Shown piece by piece: positions 23,984 through 31,895 of a stretch of 32,309 nt of DNA. This DNA is from Gammaproteobacteria bacterium UBA7310. GTDB lineage: Bacteria > Pseudomonadota > Gammaproteobacteria > Pseudomonadales > Ketobacteraceae. Each line of letters starts with the position of its first letter. The stretch's first letter is position 1. The position numbers and the translations under genes were made by a program. The notes under the pieces were generated by a model. That model was not told where the DNA came from. It worked only from the letters and a program-made list of their open reading frames with translations, and made no database searches. The stretch spans positions 54,981 through 87,289 of the forward strand of contig DKQK01000005.1 of the NCBI GenBank assembly GCA_002471665.1, written 5' to 3'.

Positions 23984-25318
23984 ATGCCCAGCGCTGAACA
24001 CTCACGAGCCTACCGCGCCGCTATTTTGTATTTTGTCGGTGATCCCCTGCAGTTGGGAGAACAGGCGTGGCACTTCCATGAAGATGGGATTTTGTGGGTA
24101 GAGCAGGGCCTGGTGAAAGCAGTGGGCGCGGCGGCGGACATGCTGGAACGCTTGCCCAGGCGGATTTCCCTGGAGTGTTTTCCGCACCATTTGATCACCC
24201 CCGGCTTTATTGACTGCCACGTTCATTATCCGCAGACCGAAATGATTGCCGCCTACGGTGAACGCCTGCTGAGCTGGCTCAACACTTATACCTTTCCCAC
24301 CGAACTGAAATTCCAGGACAGAGCCTACGCCGCTCAGGTATCTGAATTTTTTCTGGATGAGCTTTTGCGCAACGGCACGACCACAGCACTGGTATTCGGC
24401 ACTGTATACCCGGAGTCGGTGGACGCATTGTTCCAGGCCGCCCAGCAACGCAACCTGCGCATGATTACCGGCAAAGTCATGATGGATCGGCATGCGCCCC
24501 AGGAGCTTTGTGATACGGCACAGCAAAGCTACCAGGACAGCAAGATGTTGATTGAGCGCTGGCATGGTGTGGACCGCCTCCAGTATGCGGTCAGCCCGCG
24601 CTTTGCTCCCTGCAGCAGCCAGGAGCAACTCAACAAGGCGGGACAACTACTGCGGGAACACCCCGGCGTCTACCTGCATACTCATCTGTCTGAAAACCAG
24701 GAAGAAGTGGCCTGGGTTAAGGCGTTGTTTCCCCAATCCCGACACTACCTGGATGTGTATGAGCAAGCCGGATTGCTCACCCGCCGCAGTGTATTTGCCC
24801 ACGGCATTCACCTGTGTGACGACGAATGCCAGCGTCTGGCCGCCACCGGCGGCGCCATTGCCCACTGCCCTACCTCCAATTTATTCCTGGGGTCCGGGCT
24901 GTTTCCACTGGACAAACTGCAGCAATGGGGTGTCCACATTGGCCTGGGTACCGACGTGGGGGGCGGTACCAGTTTTTCCCTGCTGCGCACACTGGATGAG
25001 GCCTATAAAGTCCAACAACTTCAGGGGGCCAGCCTGGACCCGTTTCAAGCCCTCTATCTGGCCACCCTGGGCGGTGCCAGAGCGCTCGACCTGGAGCACA
25101 CCATCGGCAGCCTGCAACCGGGCTATGAAGCCGACTTTTGTATTCTGGACCTGCATGCCACCCCATTGCTGGCCTTTCGCATGCAACACTGCCACACACC
25201 GCGGGACATTCTGTTTGCATTGAATACCCTGGGCGACGACCGCGCGGTGGCTAGGACCTATTCCCTTGGCCGCTGTGTGCATCAGGCTGAATCGAAACCC
25301 CATGCCAGAGATAAGTAA
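23984..25318 (+). CDS. guaD: Guanine deaminase
   Basis: A 444-residue amidohydrolase, about the length of E. coli GuaD (439). Metal and substrate motifs are clear: PGFIDCHVHYPQTEM (H79, H81), SWLNTYTFPTE, AVSPRFAPCSS, YLHTHLSENQEEV, FAHGIHLCDDE and the C-terminal GLGTDVGGGTSFSLL with the catalytic aspartate. The PQTEM, NTYTFPTE and SPRFAPCS signatures are specific for guanine deaminases, which hydrolyse guanine to xanthine and ammonia. AGGAAG lies upstream of ATG 23984. It is divergent from an OmpK/Tsx channel, so uptake and salvage of purines may be joined. No purine-riboswitch-like structure was recognised upstream. Confidence 0.93.
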   Translation: MPSAEHSRAYRAAILYFVGDPLQLGEQAWHFHEDGILWVEQGLVKAVGAAADMLERLPRRISLECFPHHLITPGFIDCHVHYPQTEMIAAYGERLLSWLNTYTFPTELKFQDRAYAAQVSEFFLDELLRNGTTTALVFGTVYPESVDALFQAAQQRNLRMITGKVMMDRHAPQELCDTAQQSYQDSKMLIERWHGVDRLQYAVSPRFAPCSSQEQLNKAGQLLREHPGVYLHTHLSENQEEVAWVKALFPQSRHYLDVYEQAGLLTRRSVFAHGIHLCDDECQRLAATGGAIAHCPTSNLFLGSGLFPLDKLQQWGVHIGLGTDVGGGTSFSLLRTLDEAYKVQQLQGASLDPFQALYLATLGGARALDLEHTIGSLQPGYEADFCILDLHATPLLAFRMQHCHTPRDILFALNTLGDDRAVARTYSLGRCVHQAESKPHARDK

Positions 25319-25424
25319 ATGGTTTGCGTTCGCAGTAAAAGGGTAACACTTGCATTACGGTACAAATCGGCCATATTAAGACATCGGATACTCTATAACC
25401 TGATCATATACAGGGATTTTCCAT

Positions 25425-27407
25425 TTGCAGATTCGGGACACCACGGCCAGCAGCCCGCCGCTGATCAGGCGCCGGGTCAAGCACATCATTTGGCTGCTGC
25501 TTGCCGTCAGCCTACTTATTCTTGTTCTCGGTACCTTACAGGCACAACTGATGAGCGGCGTGCGCGCCTACGTTCGTGGCGAAGGCCTGTGGGCCAAGGC
25601 GCAGAAGGATTCCGTTCTGCTGCTGTATCGCTACCTTGAAAACCCTTCAGACTATCTGTTTGAAGGCTTTGAGCGCGCCCTCCAGATTAACCTGAACGAC
25701 CGCATTGCCCGGCTGGCACTACAGAAAAAAAATCCAAATTATGCTGATGCCCGCCAGGGTTTTCTCGCCGGCGGCAATCATCCCGACGATATCGATAACA
25801 TGATTTATCTGTTTGTCTGGTTTCAGAACATCAAACACATGAAAAACGCCATTGCTATCTGGACCGCAGCCGACGCTGAAATCGATCAGTTGAGATCTCT
25901 GGCGTATCGAATCCGCGAGGCACATTTTCACGCCTCCAATGCAGACCTCTCCCGCTTCAAACAGGAACTCGAACAACTGGATCTCAGACTGAACAAACTG
26001 GAAATCGATTTTTCCAGCGAGCTGAGCGAAGGTGCGCGCTGGCTAAAACGCACCTTGCTTCTGGTAAATTTGAGCATGTTGATGACAATGCTGTTGCTGG
26101 TCTGGTTTATATCACGCCGTGTGCTGGCAGAAATCGACGACGCTGAAAGCAAACTGCGGGACAGCGAAACCCGCTTCAAAACGCTCTACGACTCCAACAT
26201 CATCGGCATCCTGATCTGGCGTGAAAACGGTGAGATCTATGATGCCAACGACCAGTTCCTCGATATCCTTGGCTACACCAGGGCTGAACTGCAGCAGGGC
26301 CTGCTCAACTGGCGTGACCTGACCCCGGCAGAATTCCAGTCCTCTGACGACCATGCCTTGCAACAAATTGCCGAACAAGGCTATTGCCTGCCGTTTGAAA
26401 AAGAATTCTTTCATAAAACCGGTAGACGCACCCCTGTTTGCGTAGGCGGAGCGCTGCTCCATGGCGAGCAGGATCGCGGGCTTGCCTTTATGGTGGATCG
26501 AACCAGTGAGAAGAAAATGGAGGCACAGATACAGTTATCCGCCACCGTACTGGAAGCCAGCCGCGATGGCATACTGATTTGTAATCAACAGCGCAACATC
26601 ATCACCACCAATGCCTCCTACCGGAAAATGACCGGTTTTACCAACACTGAACTGGTGGGCACCAAGGCCTGTTTCTACCGCACCAGTGACCAGGACGAAG
26701 CACAGAAGATTGAATCCAAACTGCAACAGCGCCACTACTGGCAGGATGACACGGAGATTCCACTGGCGAACGGCAATCTGCTACCGGTACGGGCCAGCAT
26801 AGCCACTGTTACCGGAGACGACGGGCAATTCAGTCATTACGTGGCCGTGTTTTCGGATATCAGCGCACGTAGAGACCTGGAAGAAAACCTGAAGAACATG
26901 GCGCACTTTGATCACCTGACCGGACTGGCCAATCGCATCCTGTTCTCGGATCGACTTTGCACCGCCATCAGCCGGGCTCATCGGCATAAAACGCAATGCG
27001 CCCTGCTGTTTATTGATCTGGATAAGTTCAAGCCGGTGAATGATCAATACGGCCACGCCATCGGCGATGAGTTACTAAAGCAAGTGGCGCTGCGTTTAAG
27101 CAGTTCAAGCCGCGAGAGTGATACCGTCGGCAGGCTGGGGGGCGATGAATTCGTCATGATTGTAGAAGACCTGAACGATCCTGACTACGCTACCCAGATT
27201 GCAGAGAAAATTGCCCATCAACTGCAACAACCCTTTACGGTAAACGAGCAACCTATTACCGTTGGTTGCAGTATCGGCATTGCAGTGTACCCCATCGACG
27301 GCAAGGACGATGTTGAACTGATCCGTGCCGCAGACATCGCCATGTACGCAGCCAAAGGCAAACCAGACACCCACTATTACCTATACAGCGGCCAACAGAA
27401 AAACTGA
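25425..27407 (+). CDS. Membrane PAS-PAS-GGDEF diguanylate cyclase
   Basis: A 660-residue inner-membrane sensor. TM1 is at about 20-38 (IIWLLLAVSLLILVLGT), a periplasmic sensor segment of about 165 residues follows, and TM2 is near 209-228. PAS1 is at about 243-360 (RFKTLYDSNIIGILIW), PAS2 at about 370-480 (LEASRDGILICNQQ), and GGDEF at about 490-655. The GGDEF motif is intact at 572-576 (GRLGGDEFVMI), with DLDKFKPVNDQYGHAIGD before it and an inhibitory I-site RESD at 563-566. It should make c-di-GMP from two GTP. The start is TTG 25425 with AGGGA 8 nt upstream. The next ATG (25551) would remove TM1, and a TGA lies in frame at 25401. Confidence 0.9.
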   Translation: MQIRDTTASSPPLIRRRVKHIIWLLLAVSLLILVLGTLQAQLMSGVRAYVRGEGLWAKAQKDSVLLLYRYLENPSDYLFEGFERALQINLNDRIARLALQKKNPNYADARQGFLAGGNHPDDIDNMIYLFVWFQNIKHMKNAIAIWTAADAEIDQLRSLAYRIREAHFHASNADLSRFKQELEQLDLRLNKLEIDFSSELSEGARWLKRTLLLVNLSMLMTMLLLVWFISRRVLAEIDDAESKLRDSETRFKTLYDSNIIGILIWRENGEIYDANDQFLDILGYTRAELQQGLLNWRDLTPAEFQSSDDHALQQIAEQGYCLPFEKEFFHKTGRRTPVCVGGALLHGEQDRGLAFMVDRTSEKKMEAQIQLSATVLEASRDGILICNQQRNIITTNASYRKMTGFTNTELVGTKACFYRTSDQDEAQKIESKLQQRHYWQDDTEIPLANGNLLPVRASIATVTGDDGQFSHYVAVFSDISARRDLEENLKNMAHFDHLTGLANRILFSDRLCTAISRAHRHKTQCALLFIDLDKFKPVNDQYGHAIGDELLKQVALRLSSSSRESDTVGRLGGDEFVMIVEDLNDPDYATQIAEKIAHQLQQPFTVNEQPITVGCSIGIAVYPIDGKDDVELIRAADIAMYAAKGKPDTHYYLYSGQQKN

Positions 27408-27409
27408 TA

Positions 27410-27724
27410 ATGCAGATCATCTATCGTGCCAAAGACATTGCTGAGGCTCATATTCTTTCCGGTTATTTACGCGCCCAGGGTGTGGACAGCCACGTGGATG
27501 GACACTATTTGCAAGGTGCAATCGGCGAGATCGGCATGGCCGATTTTGCCCTGGTGCGGGTAGCCGATGAGGATGTGGAGAAAGCACGCAAACTGGTGCT
27601 GGATTATGAAAGCAATCGGGGCGAAAACCCGGTACATTCACACTCTTCAAACCCACCCTCACCACTGCTGATCATGGCTCTGTTTCTGGTATCAGCGTTC
27701 CTGCTAGTGATGCTTGTCAGTTAG
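27410..27724 (+). CDS. DUF2007 domain protein with C-terminal membrane segment
   Basis: A 104-residue protein. Residues 1-68 match the DUF2007 (putative signal-transducing protein) pattern: IYRAKDIAEAHILSGYLRAQGVDSHV, GEIGMADFALVRVADEDVEKARKLV. A linker and a terminal hydrophobic helix (about 83-103, LLIMALFLVSAFLLVMLVS) follow, giving a tail-anchored layout. Its ATG starts 2 nt after the diguanylate cyclase stop, so the two genes are an operon with coupled translation. Its 3' end overlaps the convergent HD-GYP gene by 21 nt. The molecular function of DUF2007 is not established. Confidence 0.8.
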   Translation: MQIIYRAKDIAEAHILSGYLRAQGVDSHVDGHYLQGAIGEIGMADFALVRVADEDVEKARKLVLDYESNRGENPVHSHSSNPPSPLLIMALFLVSAFLLVMLVS

Positions 27725-28837
27725 GGATTCAGACTGCTTGGGATACAGTTGCGGAACAACACCCACTGAATCCAGGTCCGGAAACGCCTCTTTCACCGCC
27801 AGCAGTTTGTGTAACTGCGACTTGAAACAGGCGACAATCGTCGGGTCAAAAGCCCGCCCACCCTGATCATCAATGAACTTAATGGCCTCTTCCACCGGCC
27901 AGGGCGCTTTATAGGGGCGCCGGGAGGTCAGCGCATCGAACACATCGCACACACTGGTGATGCGGGTAAACAGTGGAATTTCCTCACCTTTCAAACCATT
28001 TGGATAGCCAGTACCATCCCAACGCTCATGGTGATTCAGGGCAATCTCCGCAGCCACCCGCAACAACTCTGAATCGTTATGATCGCCGCTCAGGATGTGT
28101 GCCCCCAGGGAAACATGGGTTTGCATGGTGCTCCATTCCTCACCTTCAAGCTTACCTGGCTTCAGTAACACCCGATCAGGAATCCCGATTTTACCAATAT
28201 CGTGCATGGGGCTGGCCTGCTCAACCAACTCCACATCCCGAGGCTGTAAACCAAGCGCCCGCGCCACAATTCCGGTCATCTTACTGATGCGCATCACATG
28301 GGCGCCGGTTTCGTTATCTTTAAACTCAGCCGCCCGCCCCAGGCATTCAATCAGTTTCACCTGAGAATAATGCAATTGCCGGGTGCGTTGCTGCACCTTT
28401 TCCTCCAGCAATTCGTTCTGGTGCCGTAACGCTTTCTGCAGGTGCACGGTTTCCAGTAAATTGCGAAACCGCAGCAACACCTCACGATGATTGAACGGCT
28501 TTTGAATAAAATCCCGGGCACCGCTGGCCAACGCCAGATCACGGGTGTAGTGATCTTCATCGGCGGTCAACACCACGATGGGGATGAACTCACCAGCAAA
28601 GGAATCCGACAATGCCGCCATCACATCAAACCCGTTCATAACCGGCATATGGATGTCCAGGGCAATCAAATCATAGGCATGCTGGCCATACTCCAATGCC
28701 ACCCGGGTCGGGTCATCCAGGGCAGTCACATTGTGATAACCATCCCTTTTCAGAATCACCTGCAAAATCTGCAAACTGGTCGCATCGTCATCCACCAACA
28801 ATATCTTGCTTCGATGCAGCACTTCCAGATCAAACAT
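27704..28837 (-). CDS. Response regulator with HD-GYP c-di-GMP phosphodiesterase domain
   Basis: A 377-residue two-domain protein. The receiver domain has the acidic pocket LLVDDD, phosphoacceptor D61 in LDIHMP, and the conserved Lys in QKPF (K113). A coiled-coil linker (about 125-160) leads to an HD-GYP domain with HDIGKIGIPD (H212, D213) and HHERWDGTGYP (GYP at 277-279), both intact, so c-di-GMP hydrolysis is expected. The layout is like RpfG. ATG 28837 was chosen because GAGAGG lies just upstream; the preceding in-frame TTG is less likely. No histidine kinase gene is adjacent. It is convergent with the cyclase-DUF2007 operon, so synthesis and breakdown of c-di-GMP are encoded side by side. 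Confidence 0.92.
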   Translation of the reverse strand: MFDLEVLHRSKILLVDDDATSLQILQVILKRDGYHNVTALDDPTRVALEYGQHAYDLIALDIHMPVMNGFDVMAALSDSFAGEFIPIVVLTADEDHYTRDLALASGARDFIQKPFNHREVLLRFRNLLETVHLQKALRHQNELLEEKVQQRTRQLHYSQVKLIECLGRAAEFKDNETGAHVMRISKMTGIVARALGLQPRDVELVEQASPMHDIGKIGIPDRVLLKPGKLEGEEWSTMQTHVSLGAHILSGDHNDSELLRVAAEIALNHHERWDGTGYPNGLKGEEIPLFTRITSVCDVFDALTSRRPYKAPWPVEEAIKFIDDQGGRAFDPTIVACFKSQLHKLLAVKEAFPDLDSVGVVPQLYPKQSESLTDKHH

Positions 28838-28946
28838 GCTCAACCTCTCAGCCGATCTATCATCACTACAGTATAAATTACGGCAGCCGGTTTTGAGTAC
28901 GTTGATAGATTCTATTGCTATAAGGCGCGTTCCTGATACGCCTAAA

Positions 28947-29459
28947 CTATTTGAAATAATAATTAAAGCTGGCGTTGGGATAATTGATATCCCCGGTCTT
29001 TACCTCATAACGGATGTAATTCAAACCAAGCTGAAGGTGCTCACTGGGTTTGAACCCCATTCCCACCCCATAGTGCAAATCGGTACCGCTCAAGTCAGCG
29101 ACCTTGCCAAAGCCCGCCTCATGCACCTGGGTATCCCAGTGGTGGCCACCCACCCGTATATTCAGCTCAAACACCTCACTCAATGGATACACGGCCAGCG
29201 CGGCCAGCGCCACCGCATCAGTACTGTATTCCCACACCGGTTCCAAATCATCTTCGGCATCCCCGAAATCGATGTAAGATAATTCCAATGCCAGATTTCT
29301 GTGAACGCGGCCTCCCAGCTTGATCTCAAAGCCGGTGGGACTATTCAGTTCGTCGTCGGAATAATCCACCTTTCCGGCGGTGCCCCCCAGATAGGGATTG
29401 GCAAAAGCAGTGGAACCCAATGAAATAAGTAATGCCCCAAACACAATACGATAATGCAT
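28947..29459 (-). CDS. OmpA-like outer-membrane beta-barrel protein
   Basis: A 170-residue protein. It has a signal peptide of about 19 residues (MHYRIVFGALLISLGSTAFA) and an eight-strand-sized barrel. Typical small-barrel patterns are NPYLGGTAGKVDY, NLALELSYIDFGDA, AVYPLSEVFELNIRVGG, DLHYGVGMGFKPSEHLQLGLNYIRY and a terminal strand SFNYYFK. The AVYPL..VFEL..RVG and LHYGVGMGF.P pattern fits the OmpA-like/OMP_b-brl superfamily. The ATG at 29459 was chosen because it starts the signal peptide and has AGGGCG upstream; the longer frame gives an unlikely N-terminus. Role, such as structural, adhesion or porin, is not determined. Confidence 0.82.
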   Translation of the reverse strand: MHYRIVFGALLISLGSTAFANPYLGGTAGKVDYSDDELNSPTGFEIKLGGRVHRNLALELSYIDFGDAEDDLEPVWEYSTDAVALAALAVYPLSEVFELNIRVGGHHWDTQVHEAGFGKVADLSGTDLHYGVGMGFKPSEHLQLGLNYIRYEVKTGDINYPNASFNYYFK

Positions 29460-29624
29460 AGTAAACGCCCTGTTCTGTAACGGATTTGTTTCATGTACAG
29501 AGACAGACGAGGGTAAAAAAACAGACTGATCTTGGTTTCTTGCCGGCCAGGCACAATAAAATACGCAAGCAGCCAATTTTTAGTGTTCGATTAGCAACAT
29601 TCGGGTCGCCCCATTTTATCTAAC

Positions 29625-29654
29625 CCTCTAGTGTAAACACACATTACCTAGAGG
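29625..29654. promoter_or_regulatory. Inverted repeat upstream of the SDR gene
   Basis: CCTCTAG (29625-29631) and CTAGAGG (29648-29654) are perfect reverse complements separated by 16 bp, and GTGTAAACAC (29631-29640) between them is itself partly symmetric. The right arm contains the AGAGG that may act as the ribosome binding site for the SDR start at 29665. It could be an operator, or a hairpin controlling translation. Confidence 0.35.
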
Positions 29655-29664
29655 ACGTATCACG

Positions 29665-30420
29665 ATGATTGATTTGACCGGAAAAATAGCGCTTATCACG
29701 GGTGGAACCAGTGGCATTGGTTATACAACAGCCGGAGTGCTCAAAAAATTAGGTGCAGATGTCACAGTCACTGGCCGCAATCGAGAGGCCCTGGATAAGG
29801 TTGCATCCGAACTAGGTGTGCATGCAATATTTGCCGATCAGGCAAAGGTCAGCGATCTAGAAAGCCTGGCTACGCAAGTTAAATCCAGGCATGGAGGTAT
29901 TGATATTTTGTTCATCAACGCCGGCATTTCGGCTTTTGCTCCCATCGAGCAATTTACGGAAGCCCAATTCGATGACATTATGAATATCAATTTCAGAGGC
30001 GCATTTTTTACGTTACAGAAATTTCTGCCGGTATTAAATGACGGAGCATCAGTGATCAATCTTGGCTCAATCAACGCTTACACCGGCATGCAAAATACGG
30101 CTGTCTACGCTGCGAGTAAGGCCGCACTAAATTCTCTTACACGTACGGCCGCCACTGAACTGGCCCCCAGAAATATTCGTGTCAACGCAGTCAACCCCGG
30201 GCCTGTTAACACCCCTATTTTTGGAAAGCTGGGCATGTCAGACGATGACATTAAAGCGTTTTCGGCTACCATGCAGAAACGCATTCCATTGAGCCGGTTT
30301 GGTGAACCCAGCGATATTGCGCATGTAGTCGCCTTTCTCGCCTCAGACACCGCCAATTTTATCACGGGAGCCGAATACAATATTGATGGAGGCACCAATG
30401 TAAACCCTGTGCTTAATTAA
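29665..30420 (+). CDS. Short-chain dehydrogenase/reductase (SDR)
   Basis: A 251-residue classical SDR. It has cofactor motif TGGTSGIG (12-19) followed by TGRNR, whose Arg suggests NADP(H); INAG (84-87); catalytic N109, S135 (NLGSINAYTG), Y148 and K152 (YAASK); and the common PG motif NPGPVNTPIFGK plus the C-terminal GAEYNIDGGT. AGAGGACG lies upstream of ATG 29665. No cognate regulator is adjacent; genes of this type often sit beside TetR or LysR regulators. It is more AT-rich than the genes to its left and lies just before the toxin region, so it may belong to an acquired segment. The substrate cannot be predicted. Confidence 0.92.
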   Translation: MIDLTGKIALITGGTSGIGYTTAGVLKKLGADVTVTGRNREALDKVASELGVHAIFADQAKVSDLESLATQVKSRHGGIDILFINAGISAFAPIEQFTEAQFDDIMNINFRGAFFTLQKFLPVLNDGASVINLGSINAYTGMQNTAVYAASKAALNSLTRTAATELAPRNIRVNAVNPGPVNTPIFGKLGMSDDDIKAFSATMQKRIPLSRFGEPSDIAHVVAFLASDTANFITGAEYNIDGGTNVNPVLN

Positions 30421-30456
30421 AGAACCTGAGATAAGCAAACCAAATCCAGGTTGAAA

Positions 30457-30490
30457 TCAGATGAAAGGATTTTTGTTGTTTGGAACAACT
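30457..30490 (-). pseudogene. Junction remnant of a third toxin cassette
   Basis: On the minus strand, directly after a TAA, GTTGTTCCAAACAAC reads VVPNNKNPFI and then TGA. The first four residues match the VVPN at the head of the orphan toxin and the VVPD in the live toxin. The motif lies 15 nt after the stop of the second immunity gene. No toxin sequence follows, so this looks like a stub left after loss of a third cassette, with the SDR gene beyond it. Confidence 0.5.
30477..30490 (-). repeat. Cassette-junction repeat, copy 3
   Basis: Minus strand AGTTGTTCCAAACA, identical over 14 nt to copy 2 (31504-31517) and matching copy 1 (32282-32295) at 12 of 14. It follows the second immunity gene. 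Confidence 0.7.
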
Positions 30491-30505
30491 TAAAACTTCA
30501 GCACC

Positions 30506-30937
30506 CTATACAAACAATTCTTCAGGCTTAGCAAGGTCAAATCCATCCGCTATTAGTTCCCTCCCCCAATGCTCATACATCTTTAGATATATAGTTTCAA
30601 AAAAGCTCCGTGGACTTTTAATCTCCCAAGACCAAGGTAAACAAAAATAATCATCTTGATGATGAATAATTGTTTCAAAGTCATAATCCGTATCTGCCAA
30701 TGCAATACCCAATACTCTCATCAGTTCGTATTTATGACCTAATGAAAACTTAAGTAACCTTCCGCCATTAAAGAATTTTTCTTCAAGTAGCTTACACAGC
30801 TGTTCAGTATCATTAGGGTCAAAATTACTCAAGTATTCACCCAGCGTTTCTTCACGATCATACACATCAAAATCGCCAAGGAAATACGCTGGAGTGACTA
30901 CAAAATCAACATCACTATCTGGAAACTTTAAACTCAT
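30506..30937 (-). CDS. Probable immunity protein for the orphan toxin
   Basis: A 143-residue acidic cytoplasmic-type protein without signal peptide (MSLKFPDSDVDFVVTPAYFL, DYDFETIIHHQDDYFCLPWSWE). It begins 9 nt after the orphan toxin stop and ends 15 nt before a junction repeat. I do not recognise a family. The immunity call rests on position, small acidic character and the pattern shared with the neighbouring toxin/immunity pair. The base composition is AT-rich like the rest of this region. It may protect against the orphan toxin domain or against related toxins from sibling cells. Confidence 0.6.
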   Translation of the reverse strand: MSLKFPDSDVDFVVTPAYFLGDFDVYDREETLGEYLSNFDPNDTEQLCKLLEEKFFNGGRLLKFSLGHKYELMRVLGIALADTDYDFETIIHHQDDYFCLPWSWEIKSPRSFFETIYLKMYEHWGRELIADGFDLAKPEELFV

Positions 30938-30946
30938 TTTAATTTC

Positions 30947-31519
30947 TCACGGTGTTGGGTAACCAGTAAAGGGCTGGCCAGTTCCAGCATCAAAACGAAT
31001 AGTCCAATTTGTATAATTTGGATTGAAATGAGGCTGACTCAAGTTTTGACGATTCTTAGTAAATCCCCAACCGACAGTATCATTATACGTCCCCGTTACA
31101 ACAGGATTACCCTGACGATCAAATCCATTGTATTTAGGTAGCCCTCTAGCCTCTCTCGTTATTCCTTCATTAATGACATTTCGCTGGGTTTGCCAGTCCT
31201 TGAATTGAGAACTGGGTTGAGGGAATCTACCGGGGACTCCAGTCCTTGGGTGAGTGCCGTCTATTGCTCTACCTGCCAAATTTGGTCTCAACGGAATATC
31301 TGGACCATGTTTATCCACGAAGTGAGGGTTTAATCCAGGATAACTCTGGCCCAAGTTCGCTTCATAGTTTCTAACCCAGTTTTCGGCATTTACTTCAGCT
31401 TTTTGGGCGATAAGCTGCTGCCTTTCAGTACGACTTAAATGACCATACTTCTCCTTGAGTGCAGCAGATCTAGCTCTTGCATCTAACACAACATTAGGTG
31501 TCGTGTTTGGAACAACTGA
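30947..31519 (-). pseudogene. Orphan polymorphic-toxin C-terminal cassette (no start codon)
   Basis: An open frame of 190 codons starts directly after TAG (31522-31520) with SVVPNTTPNVVLDARARSAA and has no ATG or ribosome binding site near its head. The first usable codon is a GTG at 31489 without a visible ribosome binding site. It contains HFVDKHGPDI, then a Pro/Arg-rich region and SSQFKDWQTQRNVIN, and ends GQPFTGYPTP. The VVPN head matches the junction inside the live toxin. It therefore looks like a toxin domain without delivery portion, able to work only after fusion to a full-length gene. The HF..KHG signature recalls BECR-type RNase toxins (inference). It is followed by its probable immunity gene. 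Confidence 0.7.
31504..31517 (-). repeat. Cassette-junction repeat, copy 2
   Basis: Minus strand AGTTGTTCCAAACA at the head of the orphan toxin, 13 nt after the stop of the first immunity gene. It is identical to copy 3 over 14 nt and reads VVPN in the toxin frame. Confidence 0.75.
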
Positions 31520-31530
31520 CTATCTACTAG

Positions 31531-31893
31531 CTACCAAACATCAAGCCTAGAACACTCAAAATCAACCAACATACCCTTATCGATCCCTGAAGGTATTACA
31601 CAGTCTAGCTCTATAACAATAGAGCCAACCTTTACAATATTCTCTGACCGATCCTCAACTACTGCTGTAACTCGATGGGGTAAAGCTTTCTCTCCTAAAG
31701 CTTCAATAGATACAAGATCAGAATTCGATAGCATCACTTCTTTAGCCATAAAAGCATGAAGAGAGTCAATCTCTGCTCCTTCTTCATATTCACATGGCTG
31801 ACAAAATGCTATGCAGCTATATTCACCATCAGTAATTGTCAGCTCAGCCTCTTGAGCTGCCTTTGAAATCCAATTTAACTTTTCAAGCCTCAT
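31531..31893 (-). CDS. Probable immunity protein for the first toxin
   Basis: A 120-residue acidic protein (MRLEKLNWISKAAQEAELTI; FCQPCEYEEGAEIDSLHAF; VGSIVIELDCVIPSG) with no signal peptide. Its ATG lies 2 nt after the toxin TGA, so translation is likely coupled. It ends 13 nt before the next junction repeat. I recognise no family. The immunity role is inferred from coupling to the toxin 3' end and from the parallel second pair. It is AT-rich relative to the rest of the window. Confidence 0.65.
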   Translation of the reverse strand: MRLEKLNWISKAAQEAELTITDGEYSCIAFCQPCEYEEGAEIDSLHAFMAKEVMLSNSDLVSIEALGEKALPHRVTAVVEDRSENIVKVGSIVIELDCVIPSGIDKGMLVDFECSRLDVW

Positions 31894-31895
31894 AA

